DNA from: Bradysia coprophila
Taxonomy: Eukaryota > Arthropoda > Insecta > Diptera > Sciaridae
Direction: 5' to 3'
DNA length: 64,000 nucleotides
NCBI RefSeq assembly: GCF_014529535.1
Contig: NW_023503409.1
Location: forward strand, 9,424,390 to 9,488,389
Both the position numbers and the translations under genes were made by a program. Positions within the stretch are counted from its first letter, which is position 1. Every line of letters begins with the position of its first letter. The notes below the pieces were generated by a model that worked only from the letters and a program-made list of their open reading frames with translations, did no database searches and was not told the origin of the DNA. Of the stretch, positions 1-11,940 are shown one piece after another.

Positions 1-1744
1 ATGTGTATCGCATATATTTAACCATTTCTTCCTATATTTGAGATGGTATAAGTATAGGTAGGATATATAGGGTGTATACATTATGTATAGAATGTATACT
101 CCACTCCGCTATAATGCATTTCATCATGTAATTTTGTTTGGCGTCATTTTGCTGCTATACTCAGTTCTGTGTTCTACGCTCAGACTCAATATGTCTCATT
201 TTCTACATACACTCTAACATCATATAATATGCAAACATGCGACGATTTGTTTTAAATAAATTTTTTTATAATTTTTTGTTGTTGATGTCTTAATGGCGAG
301 CGAAATATACAATTTGATTAAATTTAAACAATATAAAATGACAACAAAACATGCACTCTGTGTAAAGGAACAACACACACATCACGTTCAATTGAGTAAA
401 CTGTTTTCAGTCGGATGGATTTAATTGATGATATTGCTTTTCATTGAAACTACGAGTCATATTATGACTAAAAGAAAAAAAAATGTTTGAGCCATTCCTC
501 ATCAATCGGAATCGTTTTTCGATTCTATTAATGAACGTTAGAAAATGAGTAATTGATATCACCCAGTAATCAACACACAATAAAATCGGCAAATTTACGT
601 GCCCCACCCGTCATTGTTGTTTTTTTTATATTTTATTTTCTTTTCGTTTACACCACTATCCACCGTTCATATACGTATCCATATGCCGCCTTAATGGTTT
701 TATACTTGCTACTCAGTACTCATATTAATTGTACAATATAAATAATTGAAGTGAAGCGTAAACGTTATAACTCTCCTCGGTTTTATTAATATATATAATA
801 ATATCGTTCTTCCATATTGGGGCGGAATGTGTGCGGTGTATCTCGCTGCTACTGTGATTTTCACTTTTGCGAAATCCTTAATTACTTCTTAAGAATGCTA
901 TTAATAACTGTGGAAAATTCGATCTTCTTGAACATTTTCTTTGTTATTTTTTCGATGAAGAAGAAAGAGTTTCGATGTCTGCTGTAACACTCAATCGAAC
1001 GATTGTGGTCTAGATGGTGTGACTAACACAATTAATGCAAGTCAATTAAATGAAATGAGGTGAATGGTGTTTTGTAGACAAAATGGTATTATATTACGCA
1101 TGCATTTCACTTGCCTGGCGACTTCGGATGATTACTGAACGCCGAACACGACAATGATTCAGAAAATTATTTCATGTAAATAGCTAATCACGACGGAGTG
1201 ACTCCTATTTCCTCTGATTTGTTCTTATTATTTATCGATGCACGTACTGTTATCACAGTTTCTTTGTTATTGTTTTTCATTGGAAAACAAGTCCACTCAT
1301 ACTCTGCTTCCAATAAGAAGTCTTGCTCATCTGGTGAATAGTAAATTAATATTTTCTAAAAATCGATTCGAAATGCAGCGGTTTGTTAATTGATATTCAT
1401 ATATAGTTCTTGAGACGATTGACCTGCTCTCCAGGACATAGCTTAGCTTAGCAAGTAATGTTGGAAAAAATATTTCCACGACACGGTCTACGAGACGTCT
1501 ATACGATTCGTATTTAATGCGGGCATTCGTGACACTTGCAAAATCTCCAAGACTAGAAAACTTAGGCTTTCATTGACGCACGACGACAGTCTAAATGGCC
1601 TAAAGAAACATATGGATGGCGGCTGTCATTCAATCTATGTCCAATAATTCCGTGTGTGTAACCTTCCGATTTTTTAATATTTCGCAGGTGTACCCTTCGT
1701 ATTATATCAAATTCGTTGAACGAAATCAAATTTATCAAAACACT
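1..1744. other. 5' flank of the VAT-1-like gene, no coding gene seen
   Basis: This stretch is AT-rich and shows no open frame with recognisable protein character. A good 3' splice acceptor (pyrimidine-rich tract ending in CAG at 1685-1687) lies 57 bases before the chosen ATG. That suggests an upstream untranslated exon is spliced to 1688, but I could not place that exon. No TATA element or initiator could be assigned with confidence. Confidence 0.5.
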
Positions 1745-4700
1745 ATGACTGAAATAACTGAAACCCCAGCTGCTCAAGCCCCAGAGGAGAAAAAGCCCGA
1801 AGACGAAATTAATGCCGAAGAAGCGACAAATGGCAACCATAACGGTGAATCCGAAACGAATGGAGATGCTCAAGAAGAGTCTGGCGAGAAAACAGAACCA
1901 CCGAAGGAAATGCGAGCCATTGTTTTGACCAGTTTCGGTGGATTCAAGGGATTGAAAGTGTTGAAGAAACCGGAGCCAGCACCTCAGGCTGGTGAAGTGT
2001 TGATTCGTGTTAAGGCTTGGTAAATTTTGAATGCTCACACATCCGATTTGCAACGTCTATAGATGAAAATTTGAACATTTCAGTGGTCTTAACTTCCAGG
2101 ACGTGATCGTCCGACTTGGTGCCATCGATTCGCCACCAAAGACCCCATGCATTTTGGTAAAGCAATTGACAAAAATAAATCTTATCTCGCAAGCAACCTA
2201 ACCATTTTCTCGTTTTGCAGGGCTTCGAATGCGCTGGCGAAATCGAAGCTGTCGGCGAAGGTGTTACCAATTTTGAAGTCGGAGACAGAGTCGTTGCATT
2301 GCCTGAATTCAAAGCCTGGGCCGAATTGGTTGCCGTTTCTGAATCGTATGTGTACAAAATACCAGCCAATATGACGTTCACAGAAGCAGCAGCAATTACC
2401 CTAAACTATTTGGTTGCACACATTTTGGTCAACGATTTGGCTGTCGTTCGTCCCGGAAACAGTGTCTTATTGCATTCGGCTGGCGGTGGCGTTGTAAGTA
2501 CCTGTACTTGTTTCATTGACATTAGTTACGAAGAAGCGATAACTTCAATCGATCCTTCGAGACATTATTGATTCCAAACAAAAATTTTCTTTTCAAAATT
2601 CGGTGTGTCTCACAGCCGACCCTCATATGATTCGCTTCCATACATTCTGAATAATTTAACGTGAGTAGACTGTTGTAAGCATGAGGGTTATGCCTAAACA
2701 AAAAAGCCTGACCTAAATATAGATTTTTTGTTCCGAATAACACGAAGCCGAAAGAATGTAACTACGTACGTACGTACGTTACATACCTCAAACTTAGCAT
2801 GTTAAAACATTCCACACATGCATTATACGCATACGATGTTATTTACACAACTATTTTCGAATGTTTATTTTGATTCATTTAATGTTTTCGTTACACGAAC
2901 TTGAAATTTCCAAGTGCCACCAGAGGTATAATGTGTGAAAATAAGTTTCGATGACCAAACTGATCTTTATCAAATTAATTTGTTAAGTTTTAATGCTACA
3001 CCTCCACCGATACGTGTTTCGAATCATTAGGTAGGAAATGGACCGGAAATTAATAGGAAAAACTGCCCGAACATATTTCCGGTCGATTTAATTGAAAATT
3101 GTGTTAACGACAGGACTCTACTTACAATTATAGCAAAGCGGTACATGTTTAGGATCTAACGGTGAATAAGTGCTATAAATAGATATCTTAAAGCATAATG
3201 TGATCTTTCCACTCTCATAGCTCGACTCAGAAGAAACTTTTCTTCGGCAATCTTTTTATCGTATAAGTTACCATCATTATCTGAGATTTACGGTAAAGTT
3301 CAGGTGTCCATATGATTTCTATTATTTTATAAGCTGGTCTATGTTCAGGTACCATATTGCTTGAAATGTCCAATTGGTAAAAAAAATTGAAGTACAAGAT
3401 TTGAAATCAACCGATTAAAAACACTCTGATCGATGGAAGTAATAGACCCGATAATAATGCTGGTCACATGCTTATCATCTGTAACAGGTTAAACATTTTT
3501 TGAAAATGTATGGTAGCGCCCCGTCATTATACAACACAAACGTACCTTGCCCATGCAAATGGTCATAAATAGTAGAACGTAAAAACATTTGGAAAATTAA
3601 ATCATAGAAACGGTATACGAAACAGAAATGAAAGTTTTACCTCTGTCACAGGCTCTATTACTGTTTGGCATGTACAGTATTGTTCATCGATTGAATTTCT
3701 ATCGAAATTTATCAAACGGTTTGAGTTTTATGACTAATAAGAGTATCGAAACCCATACTCTCGTCTGTCGTTAAATATCCGTAAAAGTATAAATAGCAAC
3801 ATGTAAGGAAGTAGTTTTCTTTTACATGACAGCGTGCGGTACAGTACATTTACATTCTGGTCGGTAAATGCAATTTTTCGAGTACATTTTTCACATTTAC
3901 CGACCAGAAGCACGTAAAGCACTGTAAGTCCGAGGTTCCAAATTTTTATTTTGACGAGTGGAAATACAGCCCTTCTCTTCGGGTAGGGCCATAACGTCCC
4001 CACTTGTCAGAATAAAAATTTGGAACCTCGAACGTAATGTACTATTACATCACTGTTTCTGACTACTCAAAAATGAATTTCTTACCGGACGCGGGATACT
4101 AGCATATAATAGTACATTACCGCTTACCAACGTGACAAATGGCATTTCTTTTGTGAAATTTATCTATCGAGGAGGTCGGTAAACACAAAAGAAATGCAAT
4201 TTCCATCATTTGTCCATTTGGCAAGTATCATACCTAAGTTGTGGCACAACTGTTGTGCCACTCGTCTAAAGATTTTATTAAAATTATTAAGCCACCGAGA
4301 GAATGGTCTGCCTAAAATTATACTCTGAAATTTTTATGTCAATCTGGCGCTAAATCGTTGCTGTTCCTTTTTTGTTCATTCATGCAATACCCTACCTACG
4401 TGCAACAATGTCGATTTTTTTCCTATTAAAAACCGAGTTTTTTCTGATTCAACAACCAATAAAGCGTTTTAACAGTTTTCTCATACATGCAACATGATAT
4501 GTATCAATTCGCCGTTTATCATTGTTTTTGTTTCGTCTATTGAATGAATCAAACACAAAAAAAAAATAATTTAAATTTCGATAAATATTCTCGTTCCTGT
4601 TATCGCAATCGTATCTAAACGAAGTAATTTAGGCCGAAATGAAAAACCTACATTAGCATGTTAGAGGACACTAAAAAAGAAAGAAAAAACAATGAACCAT

Positions 4701-6411
4701 AAACGACAAACGCTAATCCGCGCTCTGTTGAATAATTCCATTTTATTACTGTAACGTTTTTTCGTTTAATTTTTTTTTCTCCTTCCTTCGCGCAAAATTC
4801 GATCCTTCCATGAATTGGTAGTACAAAAAAATGCAAGAAATTTTTTGCTTACAAAAAAATGTAAAGTCGACCTCGACCTATAATACCTGAGTGTTGCGCT
4901 CTTATTTCACGGTGTCGTGATTACATTTCCGTTTATTTTGAACCGAATCAAACGACCTGTAAGGAAATCGAAAGTGGATCGAAGCCCCAAGAACTAAGCC
5001 AATGTTCTCTTTCTCTTTTACAAAAGGGTCTTGCTGTTGCTCAATTGTGTAAGCTTGTCGGCGATGTGACGCTCTTCGGAGTGGCATCTAAGGCCAAGCA
5101 TGAAACTCTGGAACCGCTGGGATTGATCACAAATTTATTGGAGAGAAACGGCGACTACTTGAACGAAGTCAGAAAGTAATGATGAACACAGTTTGAGGTA
5201 GAAGTGCGGCGACTAATTTCCGTTTTGTTTTACAGACTTACACCACAAGGTGTCGATATTGTTCTCGATTGTCTTTGCGGTGAAGAATGCAACAAAGGAT
5301 ATAGCCTGTTGAAACCGATGGGAAAATATGTTTTGTACGGTTCAGCCAATGTGGTTACCGGAGAGACAAAGAGTTTCTTCAGCGTTGCACGTTCTTGGTG
5401 GCAAGTTGACAAAGGTATGTCATTCAAAGAGTTCTCAGCATAAGCAAAATGATCAAAATCATTTCCAATTTGCGTCTAGTTTCACCAATTAAGCTGTTCG
5501 ACGAAAACAAAAGCTTAATGGGATTCAATTTGCGTCATCTGTTGTACCAACAAGGTGACTTCGGTGCATCGTACGTCCGTGGAACGGTAGAAAAAGTTTT
5601 TGCTTTGTGGAACGAAGGTAAAATTCAGCCTACCGTGGACACTACATGGGCATTGGAAGATGTCGCAGATGCTATGCAAAAGGTATGCGGTTGATGTTGT
5701 AAGCAATTCGCTTCAGATGTTTCATTAAATATTTTGCTCAATTTTCGCTTAGATGCACGACCGGAAGAACATCGGAAAATTGATTTTGGATCCGGCACAA
5801 ACACCCAAACCGAAGCCAGCTACACCAGCCAAAGGTAAATCCAAGGATAAGAAACAAGTCATCGAAGAGAAGAATGGTGATAAGGAAAGAAAGGTACAAA
5901 AAAACGCCGAATGACACAAAAAGCGAAAGATCTTAACGGAAAATTTTTTGTTTGTTTTGCTCAACAGACTGACGGCGACGCAGAGGCTGAAGAAAAGAAG
6001 GATGAAGAAAAAACCGAAGAGAATGGATCCAATGGGGATCAAGCAGCGGATGAGAAATCTGCTTCAACCAATGGCGAAGGTAATTTGATTTGATTCGTCT
6101 GCATGCACTTGTTAGTAATCATCAGTGGAAGACAGCCGAACCATGGAATCCGTAGATTATTTTTCAGTTTCATCCACAGCACTTCTCCTAGCATGAACAC
6201 TTTTATGACAGGTGTCAAACTTGGAGGCTTTGGTGATAGCAGTGATATGTATTCTATATATTTTAACTCGCAGTCCCTACTGTAATTTCATCAGCCTCCG
6301 AATATTTTCTATGTTCATGCTAGTAGCTGTGCTATGGTTTCATCGTAACATTTTGGTTTCAAGACTGAAACGATTTTTTTTTGTCAATTTGCAGATAAGC
6401 CATCGAGTTGA
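1745..6411 (+). CDS. VAT1: VAT-1-like zinc-less quinone oxidoreductase (MDR family), 9 exons
   Basis: Exons: 1745-2019, 2084-2156, 2221-2493, 5027-5175, 5236-5414, 5480-5682, 5753-5893, 5968-6079, 6395-6411 (1422 nt, 473 aa plus stop). All introns are GT-AG and the frame stays open throughout. After a ~55-residue acidic N-terminus comes an MDR-superfamily fold: VLTSFGGFKGLKV, then VKACGLNFQDV (GroES-like part), FECAGEIEAVGEG, and the nucleotide-binding glycine-rich turn SAGGGVGLAVAQL. The zinc ligands of true alcohol dehydrogenases are absent, as is usual for VAT-1 and quinone oxidoreductase proteins. Family members are linked to vesicle and mitochondrial membranes and bind NADPH. The C-terminus (about residue 385 onward) is a Lys/Glu-rich low-complexity tail. 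The final exon encodes only five residues and the stop. Introns 3 and 8 carry hairpin elements. The start is the first ATG that keeps the acidic leader; an upstream untranslated exon is likely. Confidence 0.9.
2764..2779. repeat. ACGT microsatellite
   Basis: Four tandem ACGT units lie in intron 3 of the VAT-1-like gene. Confidence 0.8.
3826..4200. repeat. Cluster of four successive hairpins in VAT1 intron 3
   Basis: Four inverted repeats follow each other. First, TTCTGGTCGGTAAATG at 3855-3870 pairs with 3894-3909. Second, 3931-3960 pairs with 4001-4030 (CGAGGTTCCAAATTTTTATT core). Third, GTAATGTACTATT at 4034-4046 pairs with 4108-4120. Fourth, GCATTTCTTTTGTG near 4142-4155 pairs with 4186-4199. 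The arms are nearly perfect, as expected of a young foldback/MITE composite. The rest of intron 3 (2494-5026) shows nothing I can name. Confidence 0.75.
6178..6333. mobile_element. MITE, terminal inverted repeat family 'CTCCTAGCATGAACA'
   Basis: A 156-bp element in VAT1 intron 8. It has inverted ends AGCAC-N-TCTCCTAGCATGAACA on the left and the complement near 6313-6333. Subterminal inverted GGAGGC blocks are also present. The same ends and subterminal blocks recur at 9506-9705, which establishes a dispersed family. No coding capacity. Confidence 0.85.
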
Positions 6412-9334
6412 ACACGTTAAGCATTCACTTTCGGAAGCTTAGGCGTAGCCCGCATCATAAAATAATGTAAAAAATTGGATTCTGTTTTTGTTTACAAGAA
6501 AGAAAAAAGAAATTTTTTTTAATTTTAATCCAACGTGAAATTGTCATAAGTGAAACATTTGTCTTGAAATTTCTTTCCTTTTTTATTTTTAAATTAAAAT
6601 TCTGTGCAAAACCGTAATGCATTCGTCCAGAGATAATAATATTTCTAGGAATTGAACAAAAAAAAAGTCAAGAAAAAGAAAATAAAAAGGAACAAATTCC
6701 ACCAATTGGATTGATTTTATGTTTTGTTTGTTTGTTTAGAAGAAAAATGTGCCATTGCAACTAGATTACTACTTTTTCTGCTCGTCACTTATGGCGTGAA
6801 AGGAAAGCGAAACTATTTTAGTTCGCTTCTTATTCACACTTCTCCCGTTCATTTTACCACATTGCCAACCATATTTCGAACAACATTCCGAACAAAATGG
6901 TCTAAGTTCTTGCTGAAACTTTCACACTTTGATCTCTTTTTTCTTATGGCTTTATCAGTTTTTACGAAATTTTCTTCGAACTTAGACTGCATTTTCATTC
7001 GCTTAGTCCACATCTAAAACATTCGATTGTAACGATTAGTTTGGATGATTAAAATCCACAGTCGAAATATGATTCGCAAATACGAACAGGAAAAAACATC
7101 GTTTTTATCTCAAATCATTTAAGACCGACAGGCTATGAGTGTTTCAGTCAGTATCGTAAAGTCACGGATTAAATTAATGTTGCTACCACTTCCAAAGGTG
7201 GAAAACCACTTTGGCTGAGACTTTCTATTTTAACGTGACAGGATGATATTGGTAGGGCTGGCGTACAACATATGTCGTTAAATGAAATTTGCCAAAAGTT
7301 GCCATTTATATGAACAACAAAAATTGAAAAGTAAAATTTTGATTGGATGATCTAACTAGCTTGTCACTTCCACCAAAAATTTTAATTTTTAATCTTCATG
7401 AGGCATAATAGGGGTAAACCATTATGGCTTGCAAAGTTCGTAGGTACCGCATTTTCGTGAACTTTTGACATTTCTCCCATACATTTTATGTCAAAAGTCT
7501 GCGAAATCGCCATACTCACGAACTGTACGAACCATAATGGTCTTCCCCTATAGATTCAGTTTGATATCAATTTGGATTATTTGTGATTCGATATTATGAT
7601 GTTGGCTTAGGAAATAATGGGTAGGTCCTAGGTCATAAAAATCTTTTGTTTTTGTACGTTGTCACTTGTAGCAACATTGTCAAGTAGTTTCAATCCGTGT
7701 CCTAATGAGCGTCTGAAATATTTATAACACAAAATGCTGTCGGTGTAATTCTTGTACTGCTACCCAATCTCATTTCATTGAAGTTTAAAAACAAAAAACA
7801 AAAATAATTCTGTGCTTTTGATGTCTGATAGAATATTCGATATAATTATTATAAATAAATGAAAAAAATGAACAAAAAATATTATTATTAAATGTGTATA
7901 TTAAAGAAAAGAAAACAAAAAAAATATGGAAAAAAAACCTATTTAATCAACGAAGATAATTGTTATATTTTGTTACAGACACTTCTTTGCATTTCATTTC
8001 TCTAATTATTATAGTAAAGAAAAAAGGAAATACTTAAAACGGAGCAAAGTGTTTTGCTTAGTTTTAAGACGCGTTGAATCATTTTAAAGTAGTTCATCAT
8101 AGAAAAGAACCAACACCCCAAGAGTGTAACGTGTATAAGCCATTGTTTTCAATGCAAATAGCCCCCTTCATAATTACGAACTCAAATATTGAAAATTAAA
8201 ACAAAAATATTTTTTCGGTCTCTTTAACGGTCTTTAATCTAATAAAATATCGCTCAGCGCTAAGAAAAACAAATCATTACAATGAAATTGAATTAGGCTT
8301 AAAACAGTTATTAATATTTTGATAATATTTGATAAATCAGAAAATAGCACAAGAACAAAGAAATGAAAAAATCTTTTACACTTTTTCTCACGACTCAAAA
8401 CAAGAAAAGAAAACTCTTTTTATATTGAAAATTGAAAATATTTTTATAAATGGAAAAGAAATCAAAAAAAAATTTATATTTTCTACAAAAATAAATAAAA
8501 ACGAAAGAGAGAAATAGAAATAGATTCCTTTTAGCTTTTGATAAATAAAAAACGAAGAAACAAAAAAACGATTAGATTCAAAATGAACAAAGAAAAAAAT
8601 TTACAACTTTTTCGATTAAGAACAAATCAAAAATGAGAAAAACAACAAACATTTTTCAAACAGGCTTCGAGTTTTACACACATATCAACGATATCATTTT
8701 TCTCTTCATCATCACACAAACAATATTACTTTTACGTAAGTCCACAGCCACAATTTTACTTTTCAAAAAATATTTTTTACACAAAACAAAACAAAATTTC
8801 TACGAAACAAAGAAAATATCAGCTATTTCGCTAGCCTATAGGCATTTATATTATGAGCTACCAAGTATAAAAATATACAAAAAAAATGAAAATTTAAAAA
8901 TTTCTCAGAACTCAAATCATTGACAAATAAAGAAAGAAGAAAAAAAAACATTTTTTATACTGGCAAAACTTATGAAGTTTAAAAATTAAAAAATAAAATA
9001 AAATCTTTACCTATTAAAATGACCAAATTATATTCAACTCGCATGTATTTTGTAAGACAATTTTGTTTGATTGTTTTTAATTTTTTTAAAAATATTTTCA
9101 AGCAATTTGGAAAGCTTTTGTGAAGAACTTAAAAAATAAAATTGAGATATGCTAATTATTACAATAAAAAAGAATTATTTCTTTTATTTATGCAGACACT
9201 GACACAGCGATAGTCTAAATTAAATCCACGCAGATCATTTCCAGCTCTTTAGAGTCAGCAGATTTCGTAAAACTTCTGTTCTTAAATTTAACTCGGCGAC
9301 TATTTCTCAGCCCGGATTTCTCATTTTGCAAACA
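6412..9334. other. A-rich spacer with one short hairpin element
   Basis: The 3' flank of the VAT-1-like gene has several AATAAA-type signals. The stretch from about 7790 to 9180 is extremely A-rich, so the lysine/phenylalanine-rich open frames there reflect composition and are not genes. A hairpin at 7408-7552 has arms around AACCATTATGG and CCATAATGGT, flanked by AGGGG/CCCCT. I see no gene here. Confidence 0.6.
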
Positions 9335-9415
9335 ATTGGTTAGCTCAATCGGTTAGAGCAACACCCCGGTGGAGATTCTAAGTTCGGGTCCCAGTCGTGG
9401 CACCAAAATTTTATT
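9335..9415 (+). repeat. tRNA-like element (SINE head or degraded tRNA)
   Basis: There is an RNA polymerase III A-box-like TAGCTCAATCGG at 9340-9351 and a B-box-like AGTTCGGGTCC at 9380-9390, at normal tRNA spacing, followed by a CACCA-like 3' end. The acceptor stem (AATTGGT) does not pair with the 3' end and no proper anticodon stem forms. A tRNA-derived SINE fragment or pseudogene fits better than a working tRNA. Confidence 0.5.
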
Positions 9416-9505
9416 TCAGATTTAATTTCATTGATTCAATTAACTCTTATCAACTCTGATAATTTCACTTCAAATTCCAAGTTCTAGATTATTTCAGTCA
9501 CCAAT

Positions 9506-9705
9506 GCACTGCTCCTAGCATGAACATAAGAATTGTTTGGAGGCTGATGAAGTCACAATAGGGACTGCATTTCTTTCGTAAAGATTTTCAATGCTTTCAT
9601 TGTGTGAGTTAAAACACACAATACAATCATTCAAGCGGCAGCTCTCATCACAAATGCCTCCAAATTGGACATTTGTCAAAGTAGTGTTCATGCTAGGAGC
9701 AGTGC
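9506..9705. mobile_element. MITE, second copy of the 'CTCCTAGCATGAACA' family
   Basis: A 200-bp element with near-perfect inverted ends, GCACTGCTCCTAGCATGAAC on the left and its complement ending at 9705. It shares the subterminal GGAGGCTGATGAAG block and an AGGGACTGC block with the copy in VAT1 intron 8. Non-coding. Confidence 0.85.
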
Positions 9706-9829
9706 GTTGCAGTCACTATTTACTGATAAAAATATTCGATTAATTTCAAAGCCCATTCATGAAACTGAATCGTATCTAACTCTGTACAAAATCTGATGCG
9801 GTATAGCTTCTAATCGTCTTACAATTGTA

Positions 9830-10330
9830 TCGACAAATATCTTCAATAATAGTAGATTACTATACAAGGGAAGTAATTTGATATTTTACCTCCTATGTAC
9901 TGCGAAAATTCATTTTTCATACCTAGGACCCGAAAATATGAAATAGTAGATTACTGTACCAACTACCAGTGAAGGAATCTGATATCTCGTATCCAAATGA
10001 GTAAAAGTATCCGAGGGCGTCTTTTTTAGCGTATTCGATTCCAGGCCTAGCCTTCGGCTCTGTCTGGAAACTTCTCACACGCTAAAAAAAGACTTTTAGT
10101 CCTAGGTACGAAATGTATTATTTCGCAGGAGGCCAGCAAAAGAAAAATTCACTTTCGCCGCATTTAAGAGGTAAAATAAACTACATAATTGTGCGGAAAA
10201 TCGTTGTTTTGACTCGTGTGGTTGTTTGGTTGTATACTTCGCCTTCGGCTCAGCCAACAAACTACACACTCTTCAAAAGAACGATTTTCCGCACAAGCAT
10301 GTAATCTACTATTACTTTACGAGCGAGGTA
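9830..10330. repeat. Adjacent foldback elements with GCCTTCGGCTC centres
   Basis: AGTAGATTACT-like boundaries occur at 9850, 9945 and (inverted) 10300. The first hairpin pairs GTCTTTTTTAGCGT near 10020-10033 with the ACGCTAAAAAAAGAC around 10080-10095. The second has long arms, TGTGCGGAAAATCGTT at 10191-10206 pairing with its complement ending near 10296. Both have GCCTTCGGCTC close to the centre (about 10041 and 10241). Confidence 0.7.
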
Positions 10331-10517
10331 AAGAGAGAATTGTCACTTGTTTGGGTAACGGCCTGGATAGATGGCGTGGAAACTCAGCACTCTAACTTGC
10401 TCACCCCACAGCCGCTGTTTTTGCATGAAATGCGTTGACACTTTCCATGTTTACCCTATGTTGAATGTAAACGTCTGTCAGAAAGTTGTCTGAATCAGAA
10501 AAAGGTATCTTACAATA

Positions 10518-11209
10518 ATGACTTTTTCGCAAACACAAACTATGGACTCATCAGAACCCAAAACAATCACGGACCTAAGTCTGGAACAATTGAAAATGAT
10601 TTTCGCTGGTAAAATATCTCCCAGACGACTCGCTTGCGTGAGGGAAAAATACGACCTACTCAAATACTTGTGGAAAGAATCGGAAATAGAAGACACCGGC
10701 TGCAACGAGTACGGTGAGTTCAGAGCTGAAGTAAACTGATTATTGCTGTGGGTAATTCGGTAATTGTAACTAAACAACTGCTCTAGCAAAACAGAGATTA
10801 GCTGATATGATCACACCAATGCGTCGACGAACTACATGTCACACAGTTCCATCATCAGCTGACAGATTCGTAAGTTTCCTTTTGTAAAATTTGTAAAAAA
10901 ATTTCAGGGATTAACGATGAGTTTTCGTCCGATTAGGAGGAAAATAAATCAAAAATTCAGAACCTCGTGCGATCAGCAGTAGGAAATAAATGGTGGCAAT
11001 TCGGAAAACATTTGTATATAAAACAGGGACAACTGGATACCATCGGTACTGAAGAGAATACAGTCGTCCGAAAAGTCAATAGAGTTTTCGAAGCATTTGA
11101 ACAAAACTGTTACAATGAAGTCGCCTATGTGAATGCAGTTAGTAAAGCACTACATGGTTGTAGACTAACAGATCTAGCGACAGAGATTTACCGAATTGTG
11201 GAACATTGA
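10518..11209 (+). CDS. Death-fold adaptor, FADD-like (DED-like region plus death domain)
   Basis: Exons 10518-10713, 10787-10869 and 10937-11209 (552 nt, 183 aa), all GT-AG. A poly(A) signal AATAAA sits about 10 bases past the stop. Residues ~15-60 (LEQLKMIFAGKISPRRLACV then YDLLKYLWKES) resemble the second half of a death effector domain. Residues ~100-183 fit a death domain: WWQFGKHLYIKQGQLDTIG, then VFEAFEQNCY, then ALHGCRLTDLATEIYRIVEH. DED plus DD in about 200 residues is the architecture of FADD, the adaptor that links death-domain receptors or IMD to a caspase-8/DREDD-type caspase in apoptosis and antibacterial NF-kB signalling. The fold assignment rests on pattern recognition; another death-domain adaptor (for example an IMD-like protein) is the main alternative. 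The N-terminal DED looks short. Confidence 0.65.
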
Positions 11210-11940
11210 TATTTGTCAATAAAATAAGTTTTCAAACAAACCTGAGTCCATCTACAGTTTCATTCAATAATTGCGATTGCAAGGTCTCAGTGAGGGTTAT
11301 ACATCAGGAAGAAGTCTTAATTGACTGCAAGAGCACAAGATAAAAGTCAACCTAGCAGTGCTAGTTAGCGTAAATTCCACCGGCAATATTCGCGTAACGA
11401 AACAGTGTCTCCAACATCTGTTACTTAGACTGTGGACCACACCTTTGCATGGGCTGCTTTAAATGGTGTTAAAGAAGCTTAACGAAAAGTTACATAAAAA
11501 GCTCGAAAGTTTCTGTAAACAGACAGATTTTTCTCTATTTTTCTTTGACGAGTTTAGCCTCTGCTCCAGTAAACTATCGGGTTTCTTTGTGCGGTACAAC
11601 TGTACGTGTTTTTGATCACATGGATATCAAGTAAAAAGCAATACAGTCTCGGAATTATAAGATGAAACGTAATACAATCCGATCGACGCTATTCATTCCA
11701 CATGCATTACCAACGGCGAAATCGAATGTGGAATGAATAACGTAGATTGGATTGGATTAGTATTGTTGAAAATGTAACTTCTTACACCATAAGTTCAACC
11801 AAGAAGAAAACAACTTCTAATTTTTCGTCCAATGTTTTACCAATCTGTTATTCAGTACAGATGTCCCACCTAATGTTTGTATTTTGATTTGTAACAAAAT
11901 ATTTTACTTCGTTAGTTTAAACACATTTCTTAAGTCAGAG
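11210..11940. other. Intergenic, one small hairpin
   Basis: No gene seen. A short inverted repeat spans about 11668-11757: TCATTCCACAT near 11690-11700 pairs with ATGTGGAATGA near 11728, and the outer arms run AATCCGATCGACG and complement. It is probably a small MITE. Confidence 0.5.

Noticed and set aside
8329-8923. Lysine- and isoleucine-rich open frames
   Set aside because: They lie in an extremely A-rich spacer and their composition follows the DNA; no domain is seen.
9335-9415. A functional tRNA gene
   Set aside because: A and B boxes are present, but the acceptor and anticodon stems do not pair.
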